NCBI GenBank assembly: GCA_016699675.1
Contig: CP064985.1
Span: 1,364,001-1,428,000, forward strand
Origin: Austwickia sp.
GTDB lineage: Bacteria; Actinomycetota; Actinomycetes; Actinomycetales; Dermatophilaceae
DNA length: 64,000 nt
Direction: 5' to 3'
Shown here: one piece after another, positions 47,823-57,179 of the stretch
How the letters are laid out: the number at the start of each line of letters is the position of its first letter
How positions within the stretch are numbered: the stretch's first letter is position 1
Notes under the pieces: model-generated
What the model was told of the DNA's origin: nothing
Database searches by the model: none
The model's input: the letters and a program-made list of their open reading frames with translations, nothing else
Position numbers and translations under genes: made by a program

Positions 47823-48617
47823 GTGACCTCTTCGCCCACCGCGCCCCGCGGGGTCCTCGTCACCGCCGGCGCCGGCGGCATCGGCCGGTGCATCGCGGCG
47901 GCCTTCGCCCGGGCCGGCGACCGGGTCCACGTGTGTGACGTCGACGAAGCCGCGCTCGCCGCCACCACCGCGGAGCTGACCGCCGCGGGACCGGGCGAGG
48001 TGACCGGCGAGATCTGCGACGTCGCCGACGAGGAGGCGGTGCGGCGGTTCGTGGCTGGGGCCGCACAGACCCTGGGCCGCATGGACGTGGTGGTCAACAA
48101 CGCCGGGATCGCCGGTCCGACCTGTCTGGTGGAGGAACTCGCGCTGGCGGATTGGCAGCGGGTCCTCGACGTCAACCTCACCGGTCACTTCCTGATATCG
48201 CGGGAGACCATTCCGCACCTGAAAGCCGCCGGGGGCGGCGCGATGGTCTTCGTGTCGTCGCTGGGTGGGCGGCACGGCTACCCGCGACGCGCGCCGTACG
48301 CCGTCGTCAAGCGCGGCGTGCTCGCCCTGGTGGAGACCCTGGCCATGGAGCTCGGCGAGCACCAGATTCGGGTCAACGCCATCGCGCCGGGTCTCGTGGA
48401 CGGCGACCGGGTACGCCGGGTGTTCGCCGGCCGCGCCGAGGCGGGCGGCACCTCGATCGAGCAGGAGATGGCGGGGGCGCTGGCGCTGCAGTCGCTGAAG
48501 TACATGGTCAATCCCGACGACATCGGCGCGCTCGCCGTCTTCCTCGCCTCGGACGCGGCCCGCTCGATCTCCGGGCAGACGATCGGCATCGACGGCGCCT
48601 CGCGCAGCATCGCCTGA
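47823..48617 (+). CDS. short-chain dehydrogenase/reductase
   Basis: The 264-residue SDR has cofactor motif TAGAGGIGR, DVADEEAV (NAD-type), NNAGIAG, catalytic Ser in FVSSLGG and YAVVK. Sequence GQTIGIDGASRSIA near the end is a classical SDR tail. GTG 47823 is preceded by GGAG at seven bases, and the longer ATG at 47766 has no such site. Substrate cannot be named from sequence alone. Confidence 0.88.
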   Translation: MTSSPTAPRGVLVTAGAGGIGRCIAAAFARAGDRVHVCDVDEAALAATTAELTAAGPGEVTGEICDVADEEAVRRFVAGAAQTLGRMDVVVNNAGIAGPTCLVEELALADWQRVLDVNLTGHFLISRETIPHLKAAGGGAMVFVSSLGGRHGYPRRAPYAVVKRGVLALVETLAMELGEHQIRVNAIAPGLVDGDRVRRVFAGRAEAGGTSIEQEMAGALALQSLKYMVNPDDIGALAVFLASDAARSISGQTIGIDGASRSIA

Positions 48618-48642
48618 GCCGGCCCCCCCCTAGGCTGCGGAC

Positions 48643-49371
48643 ATGACTCGGGGTGGCGGCACACCGGATGGGGCGGCATCGCGCCGGATGGAGGCCCGGC
48701 TCAACGTGCTGCGCAGCGGCAGCGACGTCGAACGGACCATCTTCTTCAGCGACGCGGTCTTCGCCATCGCCATGACGCTGCTGGTGCTGGAGCTGCGGGT
48801 GCCGGAGGCGTCGGCGGACGTCAGCGCCCACGCGTTCGCCGAGGCGGTCGCCGAGAAGGTCCCGGCGTTCATCGCGTTCGTGTTGAGCTTCGTCATCATC
48901 GGCCTGACCTGGTTGACGCACCATCGCCGGTTCAAGGCCCTGGCGGCGTACGACACGAGACTCCAACTGGCCAACCTCGGCATGCTCTTCTTCGTCGCCT
49001 TCATGCCCGTGCCGACCGGCATGTTGTTCCAGCACAGCGGCGGCTCGCCGATCCCGCCGATGCTCTACGCCGCGACGATCGTCGGCATCTTCGGGATGCT
49101 GGATCTCGCCTGGTGGCACGCGTGGCGGTCCGGCCTGCTGAAGGAGCACGTGACGCCCGCGTTGTACCGCTTCACCGCGGCCGCGCTGCGGCCCGCGCTC
49201 CTGGTCTTCCTGCTCTCGATCCCGCTGGCGCTGATCAGCCCGAACGGCGCCGAGTACGCGTGGCTGACGCTGTGGCCCCTGGCCGCGCTGAACGGACGCT
49301 GGCAGAAGCGCCGGTTCGTACGCGCCGAGACCAGTGCGACGACGGCGACAGGCGATCCGGCCACGGCGTGA
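48643..49371 (+). CDS. TMEM175-type potassium channel-like protein
   Basis: The 242-residue membrane protein has the family signature VERTIFFSDAVFAIAMTLLVLEL in its first membrane segment, followed by LSFVIIGLTWLTHHRRFKAL. Bacterial TMEM175 channels are potassium channels with a hydrophobic filter in the first helix. The bacterial family usually has two repeats of six helices or single-repeat forms; this is the single-repeat form. It begins 25 bp after the SDR stop. Confidence 0.85.
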   Translation: MTRGGGTPDGAASRRMEARLNVLRSGSDVERTIFFSDAVFAIAMTLLVLELRVPEASADVSAHAFAEAVAEKVPAFIAFVLSFVIIGLTWLTHHRRFKALAAYDTRLQLANLGMLFFVAFMPVPTGMLFQHSGGSPIPPMLYAATIVGIFGMLDLAWWHAWRSGLLKEHVTPALYRFTAAALRPALLVFLLSIPLALISPNGAEYAWLTLWPLAALNGRWQKRRFVRAETSATTATGDPATA

Positions 49372-49489
49372 CGCGAACCGATCGCGGCTCTGGCGTGGGG
49401 TGCAGGTGCTTCGGGGCGGAGCCCGTCGGGGTCGGCCCGCCGGAGACGAGCGGGCGCCGCGGCCAGCGGGCACCGGCCGCGCCCCCTTC

Positions 49490-50472
49490 TCAGTGGTGCT
49501 CGCCGTCCGCCTGCGTCACGTGGATCGTGCCCTGGGGGTGCTGGGCGGGGCCGTAGAGCGAGTAGAGCTTCAGCGGCTCCTTCGGGGAGGCGTTGACGAT
49601 GTTGTGCCAGGTCCCGGACGGCACGAGGATCGCGCTGTCCTTGTGCGCGACCCCGGCGAAGCGGACGTTGCCCTGGCTGTCGCCGAAGTAGACCTTGGCC
49701 ATCCCCGACTCGACCCGCAGGAACTGGTCGACGTTGCTGTGCATCTCCAGCCCGACGTCCCCGCCGACCGGGATCGACATGAGCGTGAGCTGCAGGGTGT
49801 CAGCGGTCCACGCGGCGGTGCGGAAGTTCGTGTTGGCCAGCGTGGCGGCCTCCACGTCCAGCACGAACGGCGTGGCGCCAGGATCCTTCGTGAACGGCGC
49901 GACAGGGGTGACCGCCCCGACGCTCGGGTGCGCGGTGCCGTGGTCCTCGACCGGCTGGGTGACGTGGACGGTGCCCTGGGGGTGTTGCGCCGGACCGTAG
50001 AGGGAGTGGAGCTTGAGGGGCGCCGTACCGGTGTTGACGATGTTGTGCCACGTCCCCGACGGGACGAGGATCGCGTCCCCGGGGCCGACGTCCTTGACGT
50101 AGCCGAGCGTGGTCGCCGAGCCCGTCATCACCTGGGCGGTGCCGCTCTCCACGCGCAGGAACTGGTCCACGTTCGCGTGCATCTCCAGGCCCACGTCGCC
50201 ACCGACCGGGATGGACATGAGGGTGAGCTGCAACGTGTCGCACGTCCACGCCGCGTACGGAAGTTGCGGTTCTTGACGGTCTCCTGGGCGATCTTGATCA
50301 CCGCGGGGACGCAACCGAGGTCCCGGAAGGTCAGCCCCGAGTTCGGGCCGGCCTGCGTGGCGGCGCCTGGCGTGGCCGGCACCGCCGGGGCGGCGACGGC
50401 GGCTCCGGCGCCTGCGGCGAGCATCGTGGCGGCGAGAGTCAGGGGAAGGAGGCGGGATCCGGTACGGCGCAT
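49490..50472 (-). pseudogene. secreted two-domain cupin, single-base deletion
   Basis: The restored protein has a signal peptide (MRRTGSRLLPLTLAATMLAAG) and two tandem cupin domains of nearly identical sequence, e.g. LTLMSIPVGGDVGLEMH-N-VDQFLRVESG and SGTWHNIVN. The first domain is cut: at 50251-50255 the expected CCGCCGTAC lacks one C, shifting RTAAWTCD out of frame. The interval is 983 bp, one base short. The domain duplication (about residues 60-180 and 200-327) is real. Metal-ligand His residues are visible in EMH and TWHN. Confidence 0.78.
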
Positions 50473-50729
50473 GGTCAACTCCTCGACGACAAGGCGGCGG
50501 CCCCCCACCCCCGAGTCGTTCCACCGCCAGGCAGACTGCGGACTCTTGAGGCATATCACCTCTTCAGCCGGCTGAAGACCAGGCGAATTGTCCTGAGCCA
50601 CACCGGTTTTGCATTTCAGCCGGCCTGTGGAGGCATCGCCCCCCACCGAGGGCGACCCGTCATGCGACCGGGTGCCGCGGGGGCGCCCTCCCGCGGTACC
50701 CGATCAGCAACCGCTCGGCCGGACCCGGG

Positions 50730-51290
50730 TCAGCCCATCGTGCGTTGCCCGTCGATGGCCTCCCGGATGATGTCGGCGTGACCCGCGTGCTGGCTGATCT
50801 CGGCGAGCATGTGCAGCGCCACGCGGCGGACCGACCAGCTGACTCCCGGCTCGAACCAGGGCGCCTCGGGCAGCGGGTGGGCGCCGTCGAGGTCGGCCTC
50901 CCGCAGGATCTGCTCGGTGCGTGTGGCGACCTCGGCCAGGCGATCGCGCAGCGCGGTCAACGTCTCGGCCGCGCCGACGGTGAACCGGTCGTCCTGCCAC
51001 GCGGCCTGCGCGGGGTCGTCGCCCTGGTCCGCGGCGGTCTCTGCGGCGAGGGACTCCCAGTCCACGCCGGACCCGTAGACTCCCCCGCCACCGAAGGCCG
51101 AGGCGCCCTGCACCGCGAACGCGAACCACTGCTGCTCGGTGTCGGCGACGTGCTTGAGCAGGCCGGCAATCGTCAGCTGGCTGACGGTGCTGCGGGTGCG
51201 GGCCTGTTCCTCGGAGAGGCCCTCGGCGGTCTGCAGGAGGAACCCGCGGTGCCGGGCCAGGGTCTCGATCAGCGTTTCGCGCTCGCTCAT
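50730..51290 (-). CDS. DinB-family protein (DUF664-like)
   Basis: The 186-residue four-helix-bundle protein has TIAGLLKHVADTEQQWF (His 48 region) and VRRVALHMLAEISQHAGHADIIREAIDG near the C-terminus, the metal-binding His set of DinB/DUF664 proteins. Actinobacterial relatives include mycothiol-dependent enzymes. The start ATG 51290 has GAAGGACAG upstream; a longer frame to 51596 has no support. Function unassigned. Confidence 0.85.
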   Translation of the reverse strand: MSERETLIETLARHRGFLLQTAEGLSEEQARTRSTVSQLTIAGLLKHVADTEQQWFAFAVQGASAFGGGGVYGSGVDWESLAAETAADQGDDPAQAAWQDDRFTVGAAETLTALRDRLAEVATRTEQILREADLDGAHPLPEAPWFEPGVSWSVRRVALHMLAEISQHAGHADIIREAIDGQRTMG

Positions 51291-51387
51291 GGGGCTGTCC
51301 TTCCGTCGGTCTCGATGAGCCGACGCTAGAAGCGAATCCGGACAGAATCGGTCCGCTGCTTCGGGACCGCGGGCCTGGGCCGCCGGT

Positions 51388-52188
51388 TCAGCCGAGGAGC
51401 GAGAGCCCGGCCGAGAGCGCGAACCCGACGACCGTGAACAGGCCGGTCTTGTCCTGTTCCTTCTCCCGGGCCTCGGGCACCATCGAGTCGACGAGCATGA
51501 CCAGCAGGGCGCCCGCGGCGAACCCGTTGATCGCCGCCTTGAGTTCGGCGGAGGTGGCCTCGGCCACGGCGTACCCGCAGACGGTGGCCGCCGCACAGAT
51601 CAACGCGACGATCGCCCAGAGCGCCAGGATGCGGGCCTTCGACTGGCCGGCCGCGCGCATATCGGCGGAGGAGCCGATGGCCTCCGGCAGGTTCGAGACG
51701 AAGATCGCGACGAGCAGGGCCAGGCTCAGGCCCTCCCCCTGGGCGAGGCCGATGCCGAGGACGAGCTGCTCCGGTACGCCGTCGAGCAGTGCCCCCAGCG
51801 CCAACGTCGCGCCGGCACCGCCCTGGCCGGCCGAGGACGGACCGCGGGGCGCGCCGCCCGATCCGCCGCGGGGCGCACCGCCTGCATGGTCGTTGTCGCC
51901 GTCCTCGCCGTCCCGCTTGCGGGTTCGGCCGCCGAGTCTGGTGACCGCCCGGTCTGCCCCGAAGAAGGTGAGGGCGCCGACCGCCAACCCGACCGCGACC
52001 GCCCAGGGGCCCCCGCTGTGCACCCCCTCCTCGGCGAGTTCGAAGGAGACGCTGGCGATGAGCGCCCCGGCGCCGAAGCCCAGCACGGCGCCGATCAGCC
52101 CGTCGGGCCAGCGGCGGACGAGCGCGAGAACTCCACCGAGAACCAGCGACGAGGCCGCCACCAGGCCCCAGCCCAGCGCGCCTAGCAC
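51388..52188 (-). CDS. ZIP-family metal transporter
   Basis: The 266-residue membrane protein carries a ZIP-like pattern: FGAGALIASVSFELAEEGV near the N-terminus and LLDGVPEQLVLGIGLAQG with VSNLPEAIGSSADM in the middle helix pair (metal-ligand region). A His/Gly-rich cytoplasmic loop (DGDNDHAGGAPRGGSG) may bind metals. It probably takes up or exports zinc or another divalent cation. GTG 52188 has GAGGAG upstream. It is the last gene of a sulfur-linked minus-strand cluster. Confidence 0.82.
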   Translation of the reverse strand: MLGALGWGLVAASSLVLGGVLALVRRWPDGLIGAVLGFGAGALIASVSFELAEEGVHSGGPWAVAVGLAVGALTFFGADRAVTRLGGRTRKRDGEDGDNDHAGGAPRGGSGGAPRGPSSAGQGGAGATLALGALLDGVPEQLVLGIGLAQGEGLSLALLVAIFVSNLPEAIGSSADMRAAGQSKARILALWAIVALICAAATVCGYAVAEATSAELKAAINGFAAGALLVMLVDSMVPEAREKEQDKTGLFTVVGFALSAGLSLLG

Positions 52189-52281
52189 GCAGGGCTCCTC
52201 ATGTTCACCCGCATGGGTCCAGCGTGCGGTGCCGCGGCGGGTGGGGCCACCGGAACGCGCCGGACACCGGCGGTGGACCGG

Positions 52282-53064
52282 TCAGCGAAGGTGAGGGACG
52301 TTCATGGCGAGCACGTAGGCGGCCACGGCAAAGAGCAGCACGCTGAAGGCGAGGCTGAGCTTGCGGGGGTCCACGCGGGCGGCGATCCGGCCGCCCGCGA
52401 TGCTGCCGATGGCCCCGAATGCGCTGAACGTCAGGATGATCGGCCAGTCGATCGACACGCCGCCGCCGACCCGGGCGCCGAGGGCGACCAGGCAGTTCAG
52501 GACGATCACGAGCAGCGACGTACCGACCGCGACGGGCATCGAAAACCCCAAGGCGAGCACGAGCGCGGGGACCACGGCGAACCCGCCGCCCACGCCGAAG
52601 AAGCCGGTGAGGAAGCCCACCCCCGTGGCCGTCGCGATGAGCACGCCGAGGCCACGCCGCGTCCCGCCCCCGTCCGGGCCCGCCCCGGCCGACTCGCCAC
52701 CCTGCGCGCGGCGCCGGATCATGAGCGTCCCCAGGGCGATCATCAGCACGCCGAACGCCGTCATGAGGACCGGCGCGGAAACCGCCGCCGACAGCTTGGA
52801 CCCCACCAACGAACCGACCACCCCGACCGCGCCGAAGACCAAGCCGTCGCGAACCCGCACGTTGCCCTTGCGGGCGTGGCTGCCCACCCCGGCCAGCGCG
52901 GTCAGCATGACGATGACCAGGGACCCCGCGGTGGCGGCGGCCGGCTGCTGCCCAAGGACGTAGACGAGGATCGGCACCGTCAGGATCGCGCCGCCGCCGC
53001 CGAGCGCGCCCATCACGACGCCGATGAGGAGCCCGAGGGGGACGATCACCGCGAGGCTGCCCAT
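52282..53064 (-). CDS. TauE/SafE-type sulfite exporter
   Basis: The 260-residue membrane protein has eight hydrophobic segments and the family motifs LGLLIGVVMGALGGGGAILTVPILVYV and VGFLTGFFGVGGGFAVVPALVLALGF. Homologues export sulfite, sulfonates or organosulfur anions. It follows the rhodanese-DUF2892 gene by 15 bp and probably removes sulfite made by persulfide dioxygenase. The context of MBL/rhodanese fusions supports this. Confidence 0.9.
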   Translation of the reverse strand: MGSLAVIVPLGLLIGVVMGALGGGGAILTVPILVYVLGQQPAAATAGSLVIVMLTALAGVGSHARKGNVRVRDGLVFGAVGVVGSLVGSKLSAAVSAPVLMTAFGVLMIALGTLMIRRRAQGGESAGAGPDGGGTRRGLGVLIATATGVGFLTGFFGVGGGFAVVPALVLALGFSMPVAVGTSLLVIVLNCLVALGARVGGGVSIDWPIILTFSAFGAIGSIAGGRIAARVDPRKLSLAFSVLLFAVAAYVLAMNVPHLR

Positions 53065-53079
53065 GACCGTCTCGTCCGC

Positions 53080-53718
53080 TCAGCGCGCCAGCGCGGCGAT
53101 GACGTCGGCGGCGTCGGGCTCGAGGTCGCGGTTGTACGGCAGCTTGCTCAGCAGAGATCCCATCAGGCACGAGTCTGTCAGAGCCGCCGTCATGAGGCCG
53201 GCACCGATGGCTCCCGACAGCCACTTGGCCTTCGGCGCAACCGTGCTGGTCAACACGCCCGTCGCGACGATGCCGCCGGCCACGAGCCGGACCTGACGCT
53301 CCAGGTCCCAGCGGCCCTCGCCGTGGTTCACGGCTCCGCCCTCGCGCTGCCAGGCCTGCATCCCCCCGGTGAGCACGTGCAGCCGGGACAGGCCGGCGGC
53401 GGCGAGGATCTGCTCGGCCTCGCTGGCTCTCTTGTCACTGCGGCAGATGAGGACGATCTGCTCGTTCAACGGCTCGGCGAACTCCGCGCGGTGCTCGCGC
53501 AGCAGGGGCAGCGGCACGTTGTAGGCGCCGGGGATGTGCGCGGCCCGGAACTCGGCTGCGGACCGGACGTCGATCAGTCGAGGGCGGTCGGGGTGCGTCA
53601 GCCAGTCCCGCAGGGTGGCGGCATCGACATGGGCGGGCATCGGTCGGACCGCGCCCGGATCCACCCGCGCGTGCAGGTCGGCGAGCTGATGGGGGGAGTT
53701 GTCGGTGACGGCGGTCAT
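53080..53718 (-). CDS. rhodanese-DUF2892 membrane protein
   Basis: The 212-residue protein has an N-terminal rhodanese domain with active-site loop CRSDKRA and DVRSAAEFRAAHIPGAYNVPLPL, then a DUF2892 C-terminal part with two hydrophobic stretches. Rhodaneses transfer persulfide sulfur to acceptors such as thiosulfate-forming partners. The gene is third in a minus-strand sulfur set with MBL/rhodanese and TauE genes. Function in persulfide handling is inferred from family and context. Confidence 0.9.
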   Translation of the reverse strand: MTAVTDNSPHQLADLHARVDPGAVRPMPAHVDAATLRDWLTHPDRPRLIDVRSAAEFRAAHIPGAYNVPLPLLREHRAEFAEPLNEQIVLICRSDKRASEAEQILAAAGLSRLHVLTGGMQAWQREGGAVNHGEGRWDLERQVRLVAGGIVATGVLTSTVAPKAKWLSGAIGAGLMTAALTDSCLMGSLLSKLPYNRDLEPDAADVIAALAR

Positions 53719-53826
53719 GGGGGCGAGTTCTCCTTCGGGGATCTCGGTGCACGGGGGCTGAGGTCGGTGGCCGCGCGCCTGGGTGGGCAGGGCACCGGGG
53801 TGGGCAGGGCTGGGGGTGGTCAGGGG

Positions 53827-53890
53827 TCGGGTGGTCAGCTGGTCGGGTGGTCAGCTGGTCGGGTGGTCAGCTGGTCGGGGTGGTCAGCGG
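53827..53890. repeat. 16-bp tandem repeat at the MBL/rhodanese gene end
   Basis: Three identical 16-bp units TCGGGTGGTCAGCTGG begin at 53827, 53843 and 53859, with a fourth degenerate unit at 53875. They lie across the last codons and stop of the MBL/rhodanese gene, which ends SAGK-like ...PLTTPTS. The repeat probably arose by slippage near the stop codon; I see no protein role. Confidence 0.9.
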
Positions 53891-55234
53891 TAGGCCGGCC
53901 TTGCCGGCGTTGTCGAAGGAATCGTCGATCGCGACGACGCCCCGGCCGGCGGCAGCCAGCAGGGAGGCCGCGATCGAGGCGCGGTAGCCGCCGGCGCAGT
54001 GCACCCAGACCTCTCCAGCCGGCACCTCATCGGCGCGTCGCACCATGTCGTGCAGCGGCACGTTGACGGCCGCCTCGATGTGGCCTTGCGCGTACTCCCC
54101 CGCACGACGTACGTCGAGCACGACCACCTCCCGGTGGTGCCGCACCTGGGCGAGGTCGGCGAACGTCGCTCGCGGGAAGGTGGCCAGCTGACCCTCGGTC
54201 CAGTTCTGCGGTCCGCCCGTCGCGGCCGCGGCGGGGCGGTCGATGCCGATCCGCACCATCTCCCGCTGGGCCTCGGCGACCTGCTCGGCCGTATCCCCGA
54301 GCAGCGTGACGGGCGTGCCCCACGGGATCAGCCAGCCGAGGTACGTGACGAACTGCCCGTCCAGGCCGAAGTTGAAGGTCCCGGGGGCGTGGCCGGCGGC
54401 GAACGCCGTCCGGGTCCGCAGGTCCACCAGCCATTCGCCCGCCTCGAGGCGACGACGCAGCTCGGCCGCGTCCGCCTGGGTGGGCGCGGCCAGGCTCGCG
54501 GCGAGCGGGCCGGCGGCGTTGGCCGGGCCCATGTGGGCGTAGTACGCCGGGAACTCCTCCAGCCCGGCCAGGATCTCCTCGACGTACGCGGCCTCGTCGC
54601 TGGTCAGCGCGGGGTTCTCGCGCTTCTCCTTGCCGATGGTCGAGGCGTCGCCGGAACTCTGCGTGGCCGAGCAGAACGAGCCGAAGCCGTGCGTCGGCAT
54701 GACCTCGGTCTCGTCCGGCAGCTCGGCGGCGAGCCGGTGGGCGGAGGCGTGCTGGTACCGGGCGAGGGCCTCGGCGTGCTCCTTGCCGAGCAGGTCGGGC
54801 CGCCCCGTCGAGCCGAAGAGCAGCGAGCCGCCGGTGAAGACCGCCGGCTCGTGGTCGGGGCCCTCCAGCGCGTACGACAGGTGCGTGAACGTGTGCCCCG
54901 GCGTCGCGATGGCCCGCACCCGCATCGAGCCAACACCGACCACGTCGCCGTCCGCGATGGCGGTCCGCTCGAAGGCGACATCGTCGGCGCCGTTGACGTA
55001 GTACGTCGCCCCGGTCTCCCCCGCGAGCGCGTAGCCGCCGGTCACGTAGTCGTTGTGGATGTGGGTCTCGAAGACCGCCGCGATGCGTACGCCGTCCGCG
55101 GTGGCCTCCCGAGCGGCGGCGAGGACCCGGTCGATGTCGCGCTGCGGGTCGACGACGAAGGCGACCGATCCGTCATGGACGAGATAGCTGCGGTCGCCGA
55201 GGGACGGGGTTTCGATCGTGACGATGGTGGCCAT
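53867..55234 (-). CDS. persulfide dioxygenase-like MBL protein fused to two rhodanese domains
   Basis: The 455-residue enzyme has an MBL domain with THIHNDYVTGG and ATPGHTFTH (ligands for the mononuclear iron of ETHE1-type enzymes) and THGFGSFC. Two rhodanese domains follow: the first (about 270-340) lacks the Cys, and the second has VWVHCAGGYRA. It oxidises glutathione- or mycothiol-type persulfide to sulfite, and the rhodanese end passes sulfur. ATG 55234 has AGGAG upstream. A CsoR/CstR-like operator lies 18 bp upstream of the start, suggesting sulfide-induced expression. Confidence 0.92.
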   Translation of the reverse strand: MATIVTIETPSLGDRSYLVHDGSVAFVVDPQRDIDRVLAAAREATADGVRIAAVFETHIHNDYVTGGYALAGETGATYYVNGADDVAFERTAIADGDVVGVGSMRVRAIATPGHTFTHLSYALEGPDHEPAVFTGGSLLFGSTGRPDLLGKEHAEALARYQHASAHRLAAELPDETEVMPTHGFGSFCSATQSSGDASTIGKEKRENPALTSDEAAYVEEILAGLEEFPAYYAHMGPANAAGPLAASLAAPTQADAAELRRRLEAGEWLVDLRTRTAFAAGHAPGTFNFGLDGQFVTYLGWLIPWGTPVTLLGDTAEQVAEAQREMVRIGIDRPAAAATGGPQNWTEGQLATFPRATFADLAQVRHHREVVVLDVRRAGEYAQGHIEAAVNVPLHDMVRRADEVPAGEVWVHCAGGYRASIAASLLAAAGRGVVAIDDSFDNAGKAGLPLTTPTS

Positions 55235-55251
55235 GCGCACTCCTGAACGTG

Positions 55252-55267
55252 ATACCCCTGGGGGTAT
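55252..55267. promoter_or_regulatory. CsoR/CstR-like operator, site 1
   Basis: ATACCCCTGGGGGTAT is a near-perfect inverted repeat of the type bound by copper- or persulfide-sensing CsoR-family repressors. It lies just upstream of the MBL/rhodanese start on the minus strand and near the DUF2202 promoter. No CsoR-type regulator gene is present in the window. Confidence 0.8.
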
Positions 55268-55427
55268 TTGGTGGCTTGCCGTCAGAGTAGCCAATTCGCC
55301 TCAGCCGCTCAACTCGACGGCGTACGGTTCGTCCGATTCGCCCGGAGATGCGACGTCGCTCACATAGCGATCCCGAGGGCATTCCACAGGTTCGGCACAG
55401 CTTGCGGGACGAGCGTGGGCATGTCAG

Positions 55428-55443
55428 ATACCCCCAGGGGCAT
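55428..55443. promoter_or_regulatory. CsoR/CstR-like operator, site 2
   Basis: ATACCCCCAGGGGCAT is the complement-oriented counterpart of site 1 with one arm base changed. It lies 53 bp upstream of the DUF2202 start and faces the plus-strand operon. Together with site 1 it could regulate both divergent operons. Confidence 0.78.
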
Positions 55444-55495
55444 TTTTCCGGAGTCCTCGAGGGAAACCTGCCCCGCATCCGCAAAGGAGCGCACC

Positions 55496-56260
55496 ATGGT
55501 CCCCCGTCGCCGCACGAAGCTCGGTCGTCCCGCGCAGCTCGGCGCGGCAACCCTTGCCGGGGTGGCGCTCGCCGCCACCCTCGCCGGGCCCGCCTCGGCC
55601 GGCACCCAGACCCCCGGTCCCGGCACCGGCCGCCCGACGAACTGCCCCGTGGCCACGGCCTCCCCCAGTGCCGGGTCGTCCGCCACCCCAGGCACGGGCA
55701 CCAGCACCGGCGTACCCACGGCCACGTTGTCCCAGGAGACCAAGGACGGCCTGGCGTTCAGCCGGGAGGAGGAACGCATGGCCCGGGACCTCTACGCGGC
55801 CCTCGCCGCGGTGCACAACGGGGCCCGGCCGATGAGCATGATCACCACCAGCGAACAGCGGCACTTCGACGCGATCGGGACGCTGCTGCAGCGCTACGGC
55901 CTGGCGGACCCGTCGGCGGGCAAGACCGCCGGCACGTACGCCTTCCCCGAGATCCAGAAGCTGTACGACGACTGGTTCTCCCGCGGCAAGGTGTCGGTGC
56001 AGGCCGCCGCCCAGGTGGGCGTGGAGCTCGAGCAGCGCGACATCGCCGACCTGCAGAAGCTCGCGGCGCAACCGGCGCCCGACGACATCAAGGCCGTCTA
56101 CGCCAACCTGCTCCAGGGTTCCCAGAACCACCTCGCGGCGTTCCAGCGCGCCGCGTCCGGGTCCGGCGGGGGCATGGGCCCCGGCGCCGGAGCCGGCCAA
56201 GGTCCGGGCCAGCGCGGCCCCGGCCAGCGGGGCCCCGGCATGGGCCGCATGGCGAGCTGA
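55496..56260 (+). CDS. secreted DUF2202 ferritin-like protein
   Basis: The 254-residue protein has a signal peptide (LGAATLAGVALAATLAG), a Thr/Pro/Gly-rich linker and a DUF2202 ferritin-like four-helix domain (about residues 80-220) with FSREEERMARDLYAALAAVH and NHLAAFQRA containing Glu/His ligands. The tail is Gly/Pro/Arg-rich. AAAGGAG precedes ATG 55496. It starts a plus-strand operon with two membrane genes, under a CsoR-like operator. A role in metal or sulfur redox is plausible but undefined. Confidence 0.82.
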   Translation: MVPRRRTKLGRPAQLGAATLAGVALAATLAGPASAGTQTPGPGTGRPTNCPVATASPSAGSSATPGTGTSTGVPTATLSQETKDGLAFSREEERMARDLYAALAAVHNGARPMSMITTSEQRHFDAIGTLLQRYGLADPSAGKTAGTYAFPEIQKLYDDWFSRGKVSVQAAAQVGVELEQRDIADLQKLAAQPAPDDIKAVYANLLQGSQNHLAAFQRAASGSGGGMGPGAGAGQGPGQRGPGQRGPGMGRMAS

Positions 56261-56279
56261 TCGTCACAGGTGATGTGAG

Positions 56280-57179
56280 ATGACGACGTCAACCCGACCC
56301 GGGGGAAGCCGGGCGGCGCTGCGCCAGCGCTCGATGTCGAGGCTGCATGTGGCCCGCTATGCCACTCAGGCGTTCTTCGCGTTGTTCATCCTGGTGGCCG
56401 CCGTTCGGCACCAGGTGGCCAAACAGAACGGGGCGCCCAGCGTCGATGCGCTGTGCCCGTTCGGCGCGGTGGAATCCCTGTACACCTGGGTCACCACGGG
56501 CACGATGGTGCCGAAGCTGCACCCCAGCAACATGATCCTGGGGATTGCTGTGGTGGTCAGCGTCCTGATCGCGGGGAACGCCTTCTGCGGCTGGATCTGC
56601 CCGATGGGCACCCTTGGCGACGTCATCACCGGGCTGCGCAAGCGGCTCGGGTGGCGCCCGGTCCACGTGCCCGACCGCGTGGACCGGGTGCTGCGCTACG
56701 GCCGCTATGTCGTGCTCGCCGCCGTGGTCATCGCCACCGTGCAGACCGGGCGGCTGATCTTCGCCGAGTACGACCCGTACGTCACCCTCTTCTCGCTGCA
56801 CTGGATCTTCGAGCCGAGCACGGCCCTGATCCCGGCGCTGATCATCACGGCTGTCGTCATCGTGGGCTCGGTGCTCGTCGACCGGCTGTGGTGCCGCTAC
56901 CTGTGCCCCGCGGGGGCGGTGTTTGCCGTGCTCGGCCACCTCTCCTTCCTGCGGATCCGCCGCAGCGCCTCGGCCTGCACGGACTGCGGCCTGTGCAACT
57001 CGCCCTGCCCGGTCGGCATCGACGTGGCCCATGCCGGGACGGTCAACACCGACTGCGTGGGCTGCATGGAGTGCGTCGCGACCTGCCCCTTCCCGGGGGC
57101 GCTCAATGTCACCGGCCCGACGTTCCTCGGCTCGATCGGGCGGCGCGACGAGCGCGCGACCGCGGAGGTCTCCCGATGA
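56280..57179 (+). CDS. NapH-like 4Fe-4S membrane protein
   Basis: The 299-residue protein has several membrane segments and cysteine motifs of the NapH/NosR-type 4Fe-4S family: GNAFCGWICPMGTL (CxxxCP), RYLCPAGA, then ferredoxin-like CTDCGLCNSPCPVG and NTDCVGCMECVATCP near the C-terminus. Such proteins pass electrons between quinol and periplasmic or membrane partners. It lies 19 bp after the DUF2202 gene and overlaps the next gene by ATGA. Confidence 0.9.
   Translation: MTTSTRPGGSRAALRQRSMSRLHVARYATQAFFALFILVAAVRHQVAKQNGAPSVDALCPFGAVESLYTWVTTGTMVPKLHPSNMILGIAVVVSVLIAGNAFCGWICPMGTLGDVITGLRKRLGWRPVHVPDRVDRVLRYGRYVVLAAVVIATVQTGRLIFAEYDPYVTLFSLHWIFEPSTALIPALIITAVVIVGSVLVDRLWCRYLCPAGAVFAVLGHLSFLRIRRSASACTDCGLCNSPCPVGIDVAHAGTVNTDCVGCMECVATCPFPGALNVTGPTFLGSIGRRDERATAEVSR

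Noticed and set aside
53867..55234. Beta-lactamase resistance gene
   Set aside because: The MBL domain carries THIHND and is fused to rhodaneses, matching persulfide dioxygenases, not beta-lactamases.
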